43,041 bases of DNA from Amycolatopsis coloradensis (GCF_037997115.1 NZ_CP150484.1:5102568-5145608); one strand, 5' to 3'; counted from the first letter of the stretch, positions 35,331 through 43,041 are shown. The notes: generated by a model from the letters alone, not told the origin. Program-made: numbers and translations.

Positions 35331-36200
35331 GTGGCGGAAGACGACGCGCAGCCGGATCCGGAGCGTGCGATCGAACTGCTGTGGGGGGCGTCCGAGCCGG
35401 AGCGGCCCGGGTTGAGCCTGGGCCGGATCGTCGCGGCGGCCGTCGAGGTCGCGGACGCCGAAGGGCTCGCCTCGCTGTCGATGCGCAAGGTCGCGGAACG
35501 GTTCGGCACCACCACCATGTCGCTCTACCGGTACGTCCCCGGCAAGGCGGAGCTGGTGGAGCTCATGCGTGACGCGGTGTACGGCGAGTTCCCGATGGGG
35601 TCTTCGGACGGGCTCGGCTGGCGAGCGGGCCTCGAACGCTGGGCGCGGCGGGCCTGGGAGATGCACCACCGGCATCCGTGGCTGGTCCACAGCTCCGGGT
35701 CCCGCCGCCTCCCTGGGCCGAACATCATGGCCGGCTACGACCACGCGCTGGACGTGGCTTCGCGTAGCGGTTTGGCGCCGGCGGAGGTGATCGCGGTGGT
35801 GAACCTGGTGGGCGGATTCGTCGAGTCGGCCGCGCGCCAGGCGGGGGAGGCCGCGGAGCTCCAGCGGCGCACGGGGGTGACCCATGAGCGCTGGTGGAGC
35901 GAACGCGAGTCCCTCTTTGAGCGCCTGGACCGCTATCCGGCACTGGAGCGGCTGTGGAAGGCCGGGGGAATGGACGCTCCGCTGGACACCTTCGAATTCG
36001 GGCTGCGGCGGACCCTTGACGGTGTCGAGGCGCTCATCCAAAGCCAGGGGAGTGAGGTAATCAGTGACGAAATCGGGGGAGGGGAGTGTGTCGTCTGCGG
36101 TAAGCCGTTGGATGGGGGAGGGCGGGGCAGGCCTCGGGACTACTGCTCGCGGGCGTGTCAGCAACGTGCCTACCGGCGTCGTCAGGCTCAAAGTGTATAA
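35331..36200 (+). CDS. TetR-family regulator with C-terminal zinc ribbon
   Basis: 289 aa. The HTH is at about 32-72 (RIVAAAVEVADAEGLASLSM, RKVAERFGTTTMSLYRYVPG). The C-terminal ligand domain (80-230) belongs to the TetR_C group of actinobacteria. Residues 253-285 add a zinc ribbon, Cys253-x2-Cys256-x15-Cys272-x3-Cys276 with RACQQRAYRRR, as seen appended to several actinobacterial regulators. GTG 35331 has AAGGGAG 6-7 nt upstream. It is divergent from the beta-helix gene, which it probably represses. The stop lies within copy 2 of the 15-bp repeat. Confidence 0.9.
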   Translation: MAEDDAQPDPERAIELLWGASEPERPGLSLGRIVAAAVEVADAEGLASLSMRKVAERFGTTTMSLYRYVPGKAELVELMRDAVYGEFPMGSSDGLGWRAGLERWARRAWEMHHRHPWLVHSSGSRRLPGPNIMAGYDHALDVASRSGLAPAEVIAVVNLVGGFVESAARQAGEAAELQRRTGVTHERWWSERESLFERLDRYPALERLWKAGGMDAPLDTFEFGLRRTLDGVEALIQSQGSEVISDEIGGGECVVCGKPLDGGGRGRPRDYCSRACQQRAYRRRQAQSV

Positions 36201-36208
36201 CGACCTAT
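36194..36208. repeat. 15-bp repeat TGTATAACGACCTAT, copy 2
   Basis: Identical to 32718-32732, in the same orientation. It contains the TetR stop codon (36198-36200). The following bases (TC) break the palindrome seen in copy 1. Confidence 0.6.
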
Positions 36209-36279
36209 TCGGCCGGGCAATCAACAAGATCAACTACAAGCTTGTGAGAAAATCCGCAAAGACTGTCGGGGGCCCTGGC

Positions 36280-36285
36280 TAGGGT
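36280..36285 (+). promoter_or_regulatory. -10 box of a leaderless promoter (SWIM gene)
   Basis: TAGGGT lies 6 nt before GTG 36292, and no ribosome site is present. Same hexamer as in front of the histidine phosphatase gene. Confidence 0.55.
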
Positions 36286-36291
36286 TGCCCG

Positions 36292-37440
36292 GTGATCACC
36301 GAGGTCTTGCTGGAGCAGCTGGAGGAGGACGCCTCGACGTCCGTGCTCTTCCAGGGTTTTCTGGAGCCCGGAGCACAGGCGGCCCAGGCGCTGCTCGTGC
36401 TGGGGAAGGTCGCCCGCACCCGGTTCTGGACGCCGCCGTCCATGGTGAAGCGGTTGATCGCCGAGTCCGATCCGGTGTTCACCGCGGACCGGACGACGCT
36501 GCGAGCGGAGGCTTTCTCGCCGTGCTGCGGCGTTTACGCCAGGCTCGATCTGCTGGAGGCGGGTGAGCTCGGTGAGGGTTGCACCAATGTGGACCTGTCC
36601 GAGGCGACGCGGACCGTTCTGGCCGGGGTCGTCGCCCAGGATCCGTTGCACCTGACCGTTCGTGGCGAGGGAATCCGCCTCCGCACGCTCGACGGGCAGA
36701 ACGACGAGTCCGTGGTGCCGTTGCCGGATCGCTGGGTGTCGGGGTTCGCCGAGGTCGCCGCTGTCACAGCGGGTGCGGTCGAGAAGGCGGAGCTGGACAA
36801 GGCGGAGCTGGACAAGGCGGAGGCGCGGAACTTCCTGCGGAAGCTCCCCACTTCGGTCGGCAAGTCTTGGGCGGTGGCGTCGGGCCGTGGGCTCCGGTTG
36901 ACGTCACGGCCGGGCCGGGACTCGATCCCGGCGACCGGGCTCCATCGGTTGCGGATCGTCGAGCCGCTCATCCGGTTCGTCCAGGGACTGACTGTCTACA
37001 CGCGCTCGGACAGCGAGGTCGCGACTTGGGTGCTTCGGTTGGAGCGAGCGCGGCTCGTCGTCACGTTGTCTCCGGAGCCGTCCCGCGGTTTCTCGGGCGA
37101 AGGCGGTTGGCTGAACGTGCTGGCGGCCGGGCTCGAAGCTCCGGAACTCGTCGCGGGTCGCGCCGGGCACGACGTCGTCGACGGCACGTGGTTCTCGCGT
37201 GAGCTCCCGAGCGGGGCCGTTCCGGCGAACGGCCGGCTGGCGAAAGCCCGGGAACTTCTCGCCGCCGGAGCCGTCCGTATGTTGCCGGATGGTGGCTACG
37301 AGATCACCCGCGCCGGCTCGGTGCAGCGTGTCCGGCTTTCGCCCGCCGGGTGCACGTGTGCGTGGTGGGCCAAGCATCAGGAGAACCGAGGGCCCTGTTC
37401 GCACGTGCTGGCGGCTCGGATGTCAGCCGCTGAGTCGTGA
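36292..37440 (+). CDS. SWIM zinc-finger protein
   Basis: 382 aa. The C-terminal SWIM finger is Cys354-T-Cys356-x12-Cys369-S-His371 (CTCAWW ... PCSHVLA). Upstream is a mixed alpha/beta region without recognised domains, with an acidic/basic AELDKAELDKAEA insertion at about residues 165-177 that comes from a 15-bp tandem duplication. SWIM fingers mediate DNA or protein contacts. Its 3' end overlaps the convergent HEAT-like gene by 18 nt. SWIM proteins next to DUF6493-type helical-repeat proteins occur in other bacteria, so the two probably work together in an unknown process. Confidence 0.88.
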   Translation: MITEVLLEQLEEDASTSVLFQGFLEPGAQAAQALLVLGKVARTRFWTPPSMVKRLIAESDPVFTADRTTLRAEAFSPCCGVYARLDLLEAGELGEGCTNVDLSEATRTVLAGVVAQDPLHLTVRGEGIRLRTLDGQNDESVVPLPDRWVSGFAEVAAVTAGAVEKAELDKAELDKAEARNFLRKLPTSVGKSWAVASGRGLRLTSRPGRDSIPATGLHRLRIVEPLIRFVQGLTVYTRSDSEVATWVLRLERARLVVTLSPEPSRGFSGEGGWLNVLAAGLEAPELVAGRAGHDVVDGTWFSRELPSGAVPANGRLAKARELLAAGAVRMLPDGGYEITRAGSVQRVRLSPAGCTCAWWAKHQENRGPCSHVLAARMSAAES

Positions 37441-39870
37441 CGCCGCCTTCGCCGCTTTAGAGCTGCCCTTGAAGCCTGCGAGCCATTCCTTCGTTTCGGC
37501 GCTGACCGTGCCCGCTCCGCGGTCCACGAGGTCCGCGGCGAGCTCCAGCAGCGCGAAGATGCCGCGGTGGGAGGGCGCCAGCTTCGGCAGCAAGGTGTCC
37601 AGTGTGGACAGTACGGCGATCGGGTGTTCGTTCGCGATGACCGAGAGCCGGGGTGTCAGCCGCGTGATGATGAGCTGCGAGCCGAGTACGCCCAGCGCCT
37701 CGGCGAGCGCGCGGGGGCCGAGCATCCGCTGGTCCAGCAGGGTGAGGACGGCGTCCGTCCCGAGTTGGACGGCAGCGGGGCGTTTCAGCGCGAGAGTGGT
37801 GGCGAGGAGCATTGTGCCGGGGAGTCCAGGGACCGAGGGGCTGTCGAGGAACGGGGGCAGCGCGGCCTTCTCCACGGGATAACCGACTTCGATGTCGTTG
37901 AAGTACAGGTTCCCGGCGACGGTGGCTTCGAGGTGGTCGCGGTCATACGGGGAGGAGACCGCTTCGTGGCATTCGGTGAAGCCGAGCCACTCGGGGGCCC
38001 GGCCGTCGAAGGGGATGCCCAGCCAGGGAACTCCCGGTGAGACGGGTTCCGGGGTTTGTTCGACGTTCAGTGTGTTCGAGCCGTAGTGGGTCAGGCCGGC
38101 TTTCGCCGTCCAGGTGGTGGGCGGTCCGGGTTCGCCGCGGAGTGCGGCGGCGGGGTCGGCGGATTCGGGGTGCCGGGCGCGGGCCGCGGCGAGGGCGGTC
38201 CAGCTCGTGCCGTCGATGGCCGGTCCGCCGAGGGCGTAGCGGATGGTGTCGGCGTGCGGTCCGGTGAGATCCGCGGCGAGCGCGAGGGCCGCGGATCTCG
38301 TGTCGGGGGCGAGCCGGAGCAGTGCGTCGGCGACGTCGTCTTCGGCCGCGTCGGGGTATTCGAGCATGCGGGCGACGAAGACGACCGGGTCGAGCCAGCC
38401 GCCATGGTGGGTGGCGGCGGAGACGGGGACGGCGGTGCCTTCGAGGAGGGCGGTGATCCGGTGGTGGAGGGGGCGGCGCCAGCCGTCGACCTGCGGCAGG
38501 GGAGCGACGTCGCGGCCGGTGAGGCCGAGGACGAGGGTGGCGATCATCTTCGGTACCGCCGCGCTGTACTTCTGGTCGGTGATTCGGGCGGCGCGTTTCA
38601 CCAGCGGTTTGAGGGCGTCCTGGAGTTCGCCGGCGACACGGTGGGCGCCGTCGAGGGCGGCCAGGAGTAGGTCGGCCTGGTCGGGGTCGGCGAGCAGGGA
38701 GGAGAGGGCTTCGGCGACCGCGGCCGGGGTGTCGGGGATTTCGAGCGGGACGGTCAGCGTCTTGCGCTGGTCCCACGGTGTTCGGGTGGGTTCCGGGTAC
38801 TCGGTGGTCTCGATGACTGGTGCCGCCTCAGGGGCGACACCGAGCCGGGCGGTGGCGATGGCGCGGACGTCGGAGGCGTCGTGGGTGAGTGCCGCTTCGA
38901 AGACTTCGTTGGCGAGGTCGGTGAGTTCGGGGCGCCGGTCGGCGATGCGGCCGGCGAGTTTGAGGGCGAGTTTGGCGGTGGCGGCGCCGCGTCCGGCGGC
39001 TGCGGCGGGGAGGTGCTGGAGTGCGGCTTGGTCGTCCAGGGTGCCTTGTTTGTCCACGAGGGACAGTGCTTTGACGGCGAAGGAGACGGTGCGTGGGAGG
39101 CCGCTTCCGCACAGCCGGGCATAGCGGTGCTGAGCCGCTGTGCGTTCGTCCGGGGTGGGGGCGAGCGCTTCGTGGAGCGCGGCGTACCACTGGGCGCGGA
39201 AGGCGGCGAAGTCGCGGGCGAGGATGTCGAGGGTGAGGTCGAGGAGCCGGGTGCGGTCGAGGTCGCCGGTCTCGGTGAGTTCGAGCAGCGCGGTGGACCA
39301 TTTGTCCTCGTCGCGGACGTACTTGTCGAAAGCGGCGAAGCTGGCGTCGCTGTTGCCTTCGATCGTGAGCAGTTCCCAGATTTCGGTGAGGGCTTCGCGT
39401 TCGGTCCGGAGCCGTTCGGCGAGTGGTTTCCCGCCGAAGCGTCCGGCCCAGCGGAACCAGCCTGCGTGGTACTCCGGTGTCCGGATGGGTTCGAGGTCGC
39501 CGTCGAGGATCATGCGGCGGATGGCTTCCCAGGCGGTGTGGTGGCCGATCATGCGCAGCGCGATCGTCTTGCGTTCGGTGAGCGAGCGGTCCTGCAGGAC
39601 GCGTTCGAGGATCGTGGGTGAGGCGATCCAGAGTTTGCGGAGCAGGGGGTCGCTGGCGGGGAGGGCGGTCCAGAGGGCGGTCGCGGCTTGCTGGGCCCTG
39701 AGCGGGTTGCGGGCGCCGTAGGTGTCGGGCTTGATCTCGACGAACTCGCGGCTGTCCTTGAAGGCGGCCAGGAGTTCGGGGACGAGGGCTTTCCGTTCGG
39801 CGGGGGAAAGCTCGAGGGTCCGGTCGAGGACTTCCGAGGGCTGGCCGGTGAGGAGCTCGTCGAGGTGCAC
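37423..39870 (-). CDS. DUF6493-like alpha-helical repeat protein
   Basis: 815 aa, mostly alpha-helical with HEAT-like repeats (for example AERKALVPELLAAFKDSREF, LAALDGAHRVAGELQDALKP). The C-terminal third has a conserved aromatic-rich segment (DGRAPEWLGFTECHEAVSSP) and then more helices to the C-terminus. The family resembles DUF6493 partners of SWIM proteins; this is from general similarity and is not certain. The GTG start at 39870 has a TACAAT-like box (CACAAT) 6 nt upstream, which suggests leaderless expression. No enzymatic motif is seen. It is convergent with the SWIM gene and overlaps it by 18 nt. Confidence 0.75.
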   Translation of the reverse strand: MHLDELLTGQPSEVLDRTLELSPAERKALVPELLAAFKDSREFVEIKPDTYGARNPLRAQQAATALWTALPASDPLLRKLWIASPTILERVLQDRSLTERKTIALRMIGHHTAWEAIRRMILDGDLEPIRTPEYHAGWFRWAGRFGGKPLAERLRTEREALTEIWELLTIEGNSDASFAAFDKYVRDEDKWSTALLELTETGDLDRTRLLDLTLDILARDFAAFRAQWYAALHEALAPTPDERTAAQHRYARLCGSGLPRTVSFAVKALSLVDKQGTLDDQAALQHLPAAAAGRGAATAKLALKLAGRIADRRPELTDLANEVFEAALTHDASDVRAIATARLGVAPEAAPVIETTEYPEPTRTPWDQRKTLTVPLEIPDTPAAVAEALSSLLADPDQADLLLAALDGAHRVAGELQDALKPLVKRAARITDQKYSAAVPKMIATLVLGLTGRDVAPLPQVDGWRRPLHHRITALLEGTAVPVSAATHHGGWLDPVVFVARMLEYPDAAEDDVADALLRLAPDTRSAALALAADLTGPHADTIRYALGGPAIDGTSWTALAAARARHPESADPAAALRGEPGPPTTWTAKAGLTHYGSNTLNVEQTPEPVSPGVPWLGIPFDGRAPEWLGFTECHEAVSSPYDRDHLEATVAGNLYFNDIEVGYPVEKAALPPFLDSPSVPGLPGTMLLATTLALKRPAAVQLGTDAVLTLLDQRMLGPRALAEALGVLGSQLIITRLTPRLSVIANEHPIAVLSTLDTLLPKLAPSHRGIFALLELAADLVDRGAGTVSAETKEWLAGFKGSSKAAKAASRLSG

Positions 39871-39919
39871 GGGCCCATTGTGTCGTGAGTGGTAAGGGGT
39901 CCTTCACGGACCGAGCACC

Positions 39920-40945
39920 TCAGGGGACGAGGATCGCGCGGCCGCGGATGCGTCCGGCGTCGAGGTCGTCGAGCGCGGTTTGGAACTCTTCGAGCGGGTA
40001 GCGCGCGGTGTGGAGTTTCACGCGGCCTTGTGCGGCGAGGACCATGAGTTCACAGAGGTCGGTGTAGGAGCCGACGAGGTTGCCTATCAGGTTGATCTCG
40101 GTGGAGATGACGTCGATGGTGGGGACATCGATGTTCTCCCCGTAGCCGACGACGTGGTAGTCGCCCGCGCGGCGCAGCATGGCGAGACCGTCCTTGGTGG
40201 CGCCGCCTTCGCCGACGAAGTCGATGACGGTTTCGGCGCCTTCGCCGCCGGTGAGGTCGAGGACCTGGTCGATCTGGGTGCCGTCGGCGATGACGCCGTG
40301 GTCGGCGCCGATGGTGACGGCGAGTTCGACGGCGTCGGGGTTGCGGTCGACGACGACGAGTTCGACGGCGGTGAGGGCTTTGAGCACCTGGATCCCGATG
40401 TGGCCGAGACCGCCGGCGCCGATGACGACGCAGCGGTCGCCGGGCCTCAGCCTCCGGGCCGCTTTCGCCGCGGCGTGGTACGCGGTGAGACCCGCGTCGG
40501 CGAGGGCGGCGACGTCGGCGGGTTCCAGGCTGTCGTCGATGCGGACGACGCTGCGGGCGGAGGTCTTGAGGTATTCCGCGTAGCCGCCCGCGGTGTCGAT
40601 GCCGGGGAACTGCGATCGGGCGCAGTGGACGTCGTCGCCGGAACGGCAGGCACGGCAGAGGCCGCAGGTGATGAGGGGGTGGACGATGACCTTGTCGCCT
40701 TCGGCCACGTTGGTCACCGCGCTGCCGACGGCGTGTACCCAGCCGGCGTTCTCGTGGCCGATCGTGTATGGCAGGGTGACGCCGGATTTCTCGGCCCATT
40801 GGCCTTCGAGGATGTGGAGATCGGTGCGGCAGACGCCGGCGCCGCCGATGCGGACGATGACGTCGTAGGGGCCGGTGGGTTCGGGTTCGGCGACCTCGGT
40901 CAGCTGGAGCTTTTCGTGGTAGCCAATGACCTGGATCGCTTTCAC
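39920..40945 (-). CDS. Zinc-dependent NAD(P)-alcohol dehydrogenase
   Basis: 341 aa medium-chain dehydrogenase. Catalytic zinc ligands: Cys39 (GVCRTDLH), His64/Glu65 (GHEN) and probably Asp149. Structural zinc: Cys94, 97, 100 and 108 (CGLCRACRSGDDVHC). The Rossmann GAGGLG is at 175-180, with an Asp at the end of the next strand (VVVDRNPD) that favours NAD+. The GTG start overlaps the MIP18-like gene stop (GTGA), with AGGAGG 10 nt upstream. In propane/acetone monooxygenase clusters such an enzyme oxidises the alcohol product. Last gene of the operon. Confidence 0.93.
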   Translation of the reverse strand: MKAIQVIGYHEKLQLTEVAEPEPTGPYDVIVRIGGAGVCRTDLHILEGQWAEKSGVTLPYTIGHENAGWVHAVGSAVTNVAEGDKVIVHPLITCGLCRACRSGDDVHCARSQFPGIDTAGGYAEYLKTSARSVVRIDDSLEPADVAALADAGLTAYHAAAKAARRLRPGDRCVVIGAGGLGHIGIQVLKALTAVELVVVDRNPDAVELAVTIGADHGVIADGTQIDQVLDLTGGEGAETVIDFVGEGGATKDGLAMLRRAGDYHVVGYGENIDVPTIDVISTEINLIGNLVGSYTDLCELMVLAAQGRVKLHTARYPLEEFQTALDDLDAGRIRGRAILVP

Positions 40946-41658
40946 GATGCGTGGACCTCCTGGTTGCGGGGTGTCTGATCGGCGGCGGATTCCGGGTAGC
41001 GGGTGCGCAGCAGGTCGCGGCAGAAGTGCGCGTTGCCGTCGATCGAGATGCGGACGGAGCGGGCGAAGCGCAGCCGAAGCGGGACTTCTTCGCGGGGGTA
41101 AGGCTTTCCGTGGTCGTCGACGAGGACCGGTGCCTCCGGCGCGGTATCGAGTCCGAGCGCGGCCCGTCGGCGCAGGAGTGCGTGGGTGGTGCGGTGGTCG
41201 GGCAGGTCGGCGAGGGTGATGTCGTGGAGTCGGTCGTCGGTCAGTTCCCGGTTCTCGCGCAGGAGCCGGGTGAGGGCGCGTTCCATGGCCGCGGTGTGGG
41301 CTTTGCGGCGGAAGGTGAGCCGGAGTGCGTCGAGGTCCTGGTCGGCTTCGGCGCCGAAGGTGCCGCGGTAGCCGGCGTCGGCGGCCAGGCCGCGGTTGAT
41401 GAGGTCGGAGTCGTGATGGTCGTCCAGCACGACATGGACCCGGGACACTCCGTCGAGCGCGGTGAGGACGTCTTTGGCGTCGGAGGCCATCAGGTAGGCG
41501 AAGTTCGGTGAGCAGAACGACGTCGGGAGCCTCAGATGGACGGTGACCTCCGTTCCGTCGACGGTGAGGGAGCGGACGAAGCCGAGGTCGGTGATGGGTT
41601 CGTCGAGTTCAGGGTCGAAGACGGCGTGGAGTGCGGTGTAGGCGTCGTGTTCGCGCAT
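40942..41658 (-). CDS. MIP18/DUF59-like metal-sulfur cluster assembly protein
   Basis: 238 aa. The N-terminal 90 residues are a DUF59 (MIP18-like) domain: DPELDEPITDLGFVRS (15-30) and PTSFCSPNFAYLMASDAK with the conserved Cys49. The C-terminal 140 residues form a helical extension and a strand-rich part near RFARSVRISIDGNAHF. Such proteins help mature Fe-S or di-iron enzymes. In monooxygenase clusters the longer form is a standard accessory gene. It begins 1 nt after the amidohydrolase stop and overlaps the dehydrogenase start, so the three are tightly coupled. Confidence 0.88.
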   Translation of the reverse strand: MREHDAYTALHAVFDPELDEPITDLGFVRSLTVDGTEVTVHLRLPTSFCSPNFAYLMASDAKDVLTALDGVSRVHVVLDDHHDSDLINRGLAADAGYRGTFGAEADQDLDALRLTFRRKAHTAAMERALTRLLRENRELTDDRLHDITLADLPDHRTTHALLRRRAALGLDTAPEAPVLVDDHGKPYPREEVPLRLRFARSVRISIDGNAHFCRDLLRTRYPESAADQTPRNQEVHAS

Positions 41659-41659
41659 G

Positions 41660-42673
41660 TCAGGCCACCGAGACGGCTTGGGTTTCGATGCGCCGGACCT
41701 GGAGTTCCTCGGGTACGGGGAGGTCGTACATCGCGGCGGCGTTGAGGCCGAGGATCTTGCGTTTCTGGTCGATGGTCAGCGGTGCGTATTCGGTCATGTC
41801 CTCGGGGATCTGGAAGTCGACGAACCGTTCGACCAGCCACTTCGGGGTCCAGAGCGCGTAGTCGCTGGAGAACTGGATGCGGTCTTCGTCGAGCCAGTAG
41901 AGCAGTTCGCCGATGATCTGGGCGAAGTAGCGCGGGCGGGTGTGGATGAACGGCATCGCGACGGCTAGGCCGGCGTGGACGTTGGGTTCCTGGGTGGCGA
42001 TCCAGCAGAAGTCTTCGAGCCGGGGGAGCCCGCAGTGTTCGACGACGAAGTCGAGGTCGGTGTAGTCGGTGGCGACCTTGTCGATGTCGGCGACGTCGAA
42101 GGCGTCGCGGTCGAGCGGGCGGATGGTGGGGCCCTTGTGGATGTGGATGTTGCGGATGCCGAGGTCGAGACACGTTTCCAGGTAGCGGCGGCACCAGGGG
42201 TCGTCGAGTTTGTAGCCGCGGGAGTCGTCCCGCCATTCCGCGGTGTAGAGCTTGACGCCTTTGAGGCCGAAGCGTTCGGCGTCGCAGCGGAGCTGGTCGA
42301 GGCCGGCTTGTTCGAGGCGCGGGTCGAAGTAGTGGTTGTAGGTGAGTTTGTCCGGGTGCTGTTTGGTGAGGGCGAATGCCTCTTCGGTCTGGCCGAAGCC
42401 GTTCTTGTAGAAGGCGCCGAGGTGGGCGGGCTGGAAGATGGCGTGGTCGACGTAGCCGTCCTGGAAGAGGTCCTTCATCAGGCGCGCGCCGCCGTAGTAG
42501 AGGTATTCCTCGTAGGACCACAGCTCGGATTCCGGGCTGAGGTTGCGGTGGTAGTCGTAGAAGCAGTCGATGAACTGCTTGCCGTGGATGTTGGCCTGGT
42601 TCTCCGGCCGGGCGTCCCAGAGCGCGACGTGCGCGTCCACGATGAAGTAGCTGTCGCCGTCCTTGGTGTACAT
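41660..42673 (-). CDS. Amidohydrolase-2 family protein of monooxygenase clusters
   Basis: 337 aa TIM-barrel amidohydrolase. It starts YFIVDAHVALWD (Asp13, His15 in place of the full HxH), then NIHIHKGP (His177/179), VVEHCGLPRL (His213) and FSSDYALW (Asp271), the usual metal/catalytic order of the amidohydrolase-2 group. The start is ATG 42673 with GGAGGAAG just upstream; an open frame to 42997 is an artefact running into the divergent gene. In propane- and acetone-monooxygenase loci of actinobacteria, a gene of this kind sits beside the MIP18-like and alcohol dehydrogenase genes. Its reaction is unknown. First gene of the operon. Confidence 0.9.
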   Translation of the reverse strand: MYTKDGDSYFIVDAHVALWDARPENQANIHGKQFIDCFYDYHRNLSPESELWSYEEYLYYGGARLMKDLFQDGYVDHAIFQPAHLGAFYKNGFGQTEEAFALTKQHPDKLTYNHYFDPRLEQAGLDQLRCDAERFGLKGVKLYTAEWRDDSRGYKLDDPWCRRYLETCLDLGIRNIHIHKGPTIRPLDRDAFDVADIDKVATDYTDLDFVVEHCGLPRLEDFCWIATQEPNVHAGLAVAMPFIHTRPRYFAQIIGELLYWLDEDRIQFSSDYALWTPKWLVERFVDFQIPEDMTEYAPLTIDQKRKILGLNAAAMYDLPVPEELQVRRIETQAVSVA

Positions 42674-42754
42674 GGGTCTTCCTCCGCGTTCGTGACCGCC
42701 GTTGGCACGTTGGAGGTGAACGGTAGGGGGGTCGGCGCAGGTCAGGGAGGCAGT

Positions 42755-42777
42755 CGGTGTCTCAGTTTGAGACACCG
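42755..42777. promoter_or_regulatory. Palindromic operator between amidohydrolase and regulator
   Basis: CGGTGTCTCA-GTT-TGAGACACCG is a perfect 10-bp inverted repeat with a 3-nt spacer, in the 181-nt gap between the divergent starts. The TGTCTCA-N3-TGAGACA core fits the type of site used by AcoR-like regulators. It is the likely binding site for the adjacent regulator; assignment by position. Confidence 0.7.
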
Positions 42778-42854
42778 GCGGGCCTGTGTGGCAATGACCG
42801 CGGACGTACGCTGGGCGAAGGTCCGAACGCGCTGTGGCGTCCCGGGAGGTCGAT

Positions 42855-43041
42855 GTGGAGAGCGCGAATGCGGTGATCGCGCCGCGGTTGCGGGCGTCCT
42901 GGCAGCGCAGCGCCCGGTACGGCGCGCCCGAGGACGAGGTCCGGCCGGTGTTCACCGGGTCGTTGGACACCGGTTCGCTGCTGTACGAGTGCGGCAACGA
43001 GGTGTTGCGGGGTCTGCAGGCGACGTTGGCGAATGAGCCGG
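42855..43041 (+). CDS. AcoR/Fis-type regulator, N-terminal part (cut by window end)
   Basis: 62 codons are visible before the window ends. The start GTG 42855 has GGGAGG 5 nt upstream. The sequence begins VESANAVIAPRLRASWQRSA and then has SLDTGSLLYECGNEVLRGL. The 'R..SW.RS...G.......P' beginning is typical of AcoR-like activators with GAF sensor and Fis-type HTH. In actinobacteria they usually lack the sigma-54 AAA+ domain, but that part is outside the window. Divergent from the amidohydrolase operon, it probably controls it through the palindrome at 42755-42777. Confidence 0.75.
   Translation, partial: MESANAVIAPRLRASWQRSARYGAPEDEVRPVFTGSLDTGSLLYECGNEVLRGLQATLANEP

Noticed and set aside
41975..43036. 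353-aa plus-strand open frame
   Set aside because: Antisense to the amidohydrolase; the real plus-strand gene at the window end is the regulator from 42855 in another frame.
1..43041. tRNA, rRNA, riboswitch or CRISPR
   Set aside because: Nothing resembling tRNA cloverleafs, rRNA segments, known riboswitch cores or spacer-repeat arrays was seen by reading; a covariance-model scan would settle it.

Overview
The window is high-GC DNA with dense, short-spaced genes, many GTG starts, several apparently leaderless genes and an actinobacterial gene content: F420-type oxidoreductase, MocR, ArsR/SRPBCC pair, DUF5703, NB-ARC/TPR proteins. It reads like a chromosome segment of a Pseudonocardiaceae actinomycete, most like Amycolatopsis. 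The genus is inferred from gene content only.

Left part (1 to about 19.1 kb) is accessory. It begins with gene remnants (an alpha/beta hydrolase and a RidA-family gene, both frameshifted), a cytosolic beta/gamma-crystallin protein, an AraC regulator with a strong terminator, a secreted crystallin-fold protein and a tandem DUF1540 cysteine protein. A minus-strand pair (DUF4097 protein, class C beta-lactamase-like hydrolase) follows, then two uncharacterised genes.

The centre of interest is 8.6-17.5 kb, with two NLR-like modules on the minus strand. (a) A GTG-started 1341-aa NACHT-type NTPase with a long helical C-terminus, followed by a small two-TM protein and a 150-aa protein. The NTPase N-terminus and the TM protein C-terminus share a roughly 20-residue Gly/Ala/Val motif. 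(b) A 134-aa Bell-type protein ending in GVQVGDHNTQTNTF, followed 11 nt later by an 832-aa NB-ARC/TPR protein that starts with GVQVGNHNVQHNTY. This is the architecture of bacterial amyloid signalling (RHIM-like BASS3 motif): a sensor NLR templating a membrane-active effector. A secreted DNase I-fold protein and a truncated recombinase-like gene with a zinc ribbon close the accessory part.

Right part (19.2-43 kb) looks like ordinary chromosome: M20 peptidase and alpha/beta hydrolase; ArsR and SRPBCC; lipoprotein and DUF5703; aldo/keto reductase divergent from an F420-type oxidoreductase coupled to uppP; a histidine phosphatase; an M3 peptidase; a class V aminotransferase divergent from a MocR regulator; a PAP2-like membrane protein; a beta-helix protein divergent from a zinc-ribbon TetR with paired palindromic operators; and a SWIM protein converging on a HEAT-like DUF6493-type protein. 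The window ends in an amidohydrolase, MIP18-like and alcohol dehydrogenase operon of the type that accompanies propane/acetone monooxygenase genes, divergent from an AcoR-type regulator cut by the window edge. No tRNA, rRNA, CRISPR array or intact insertion sequence was recognised.
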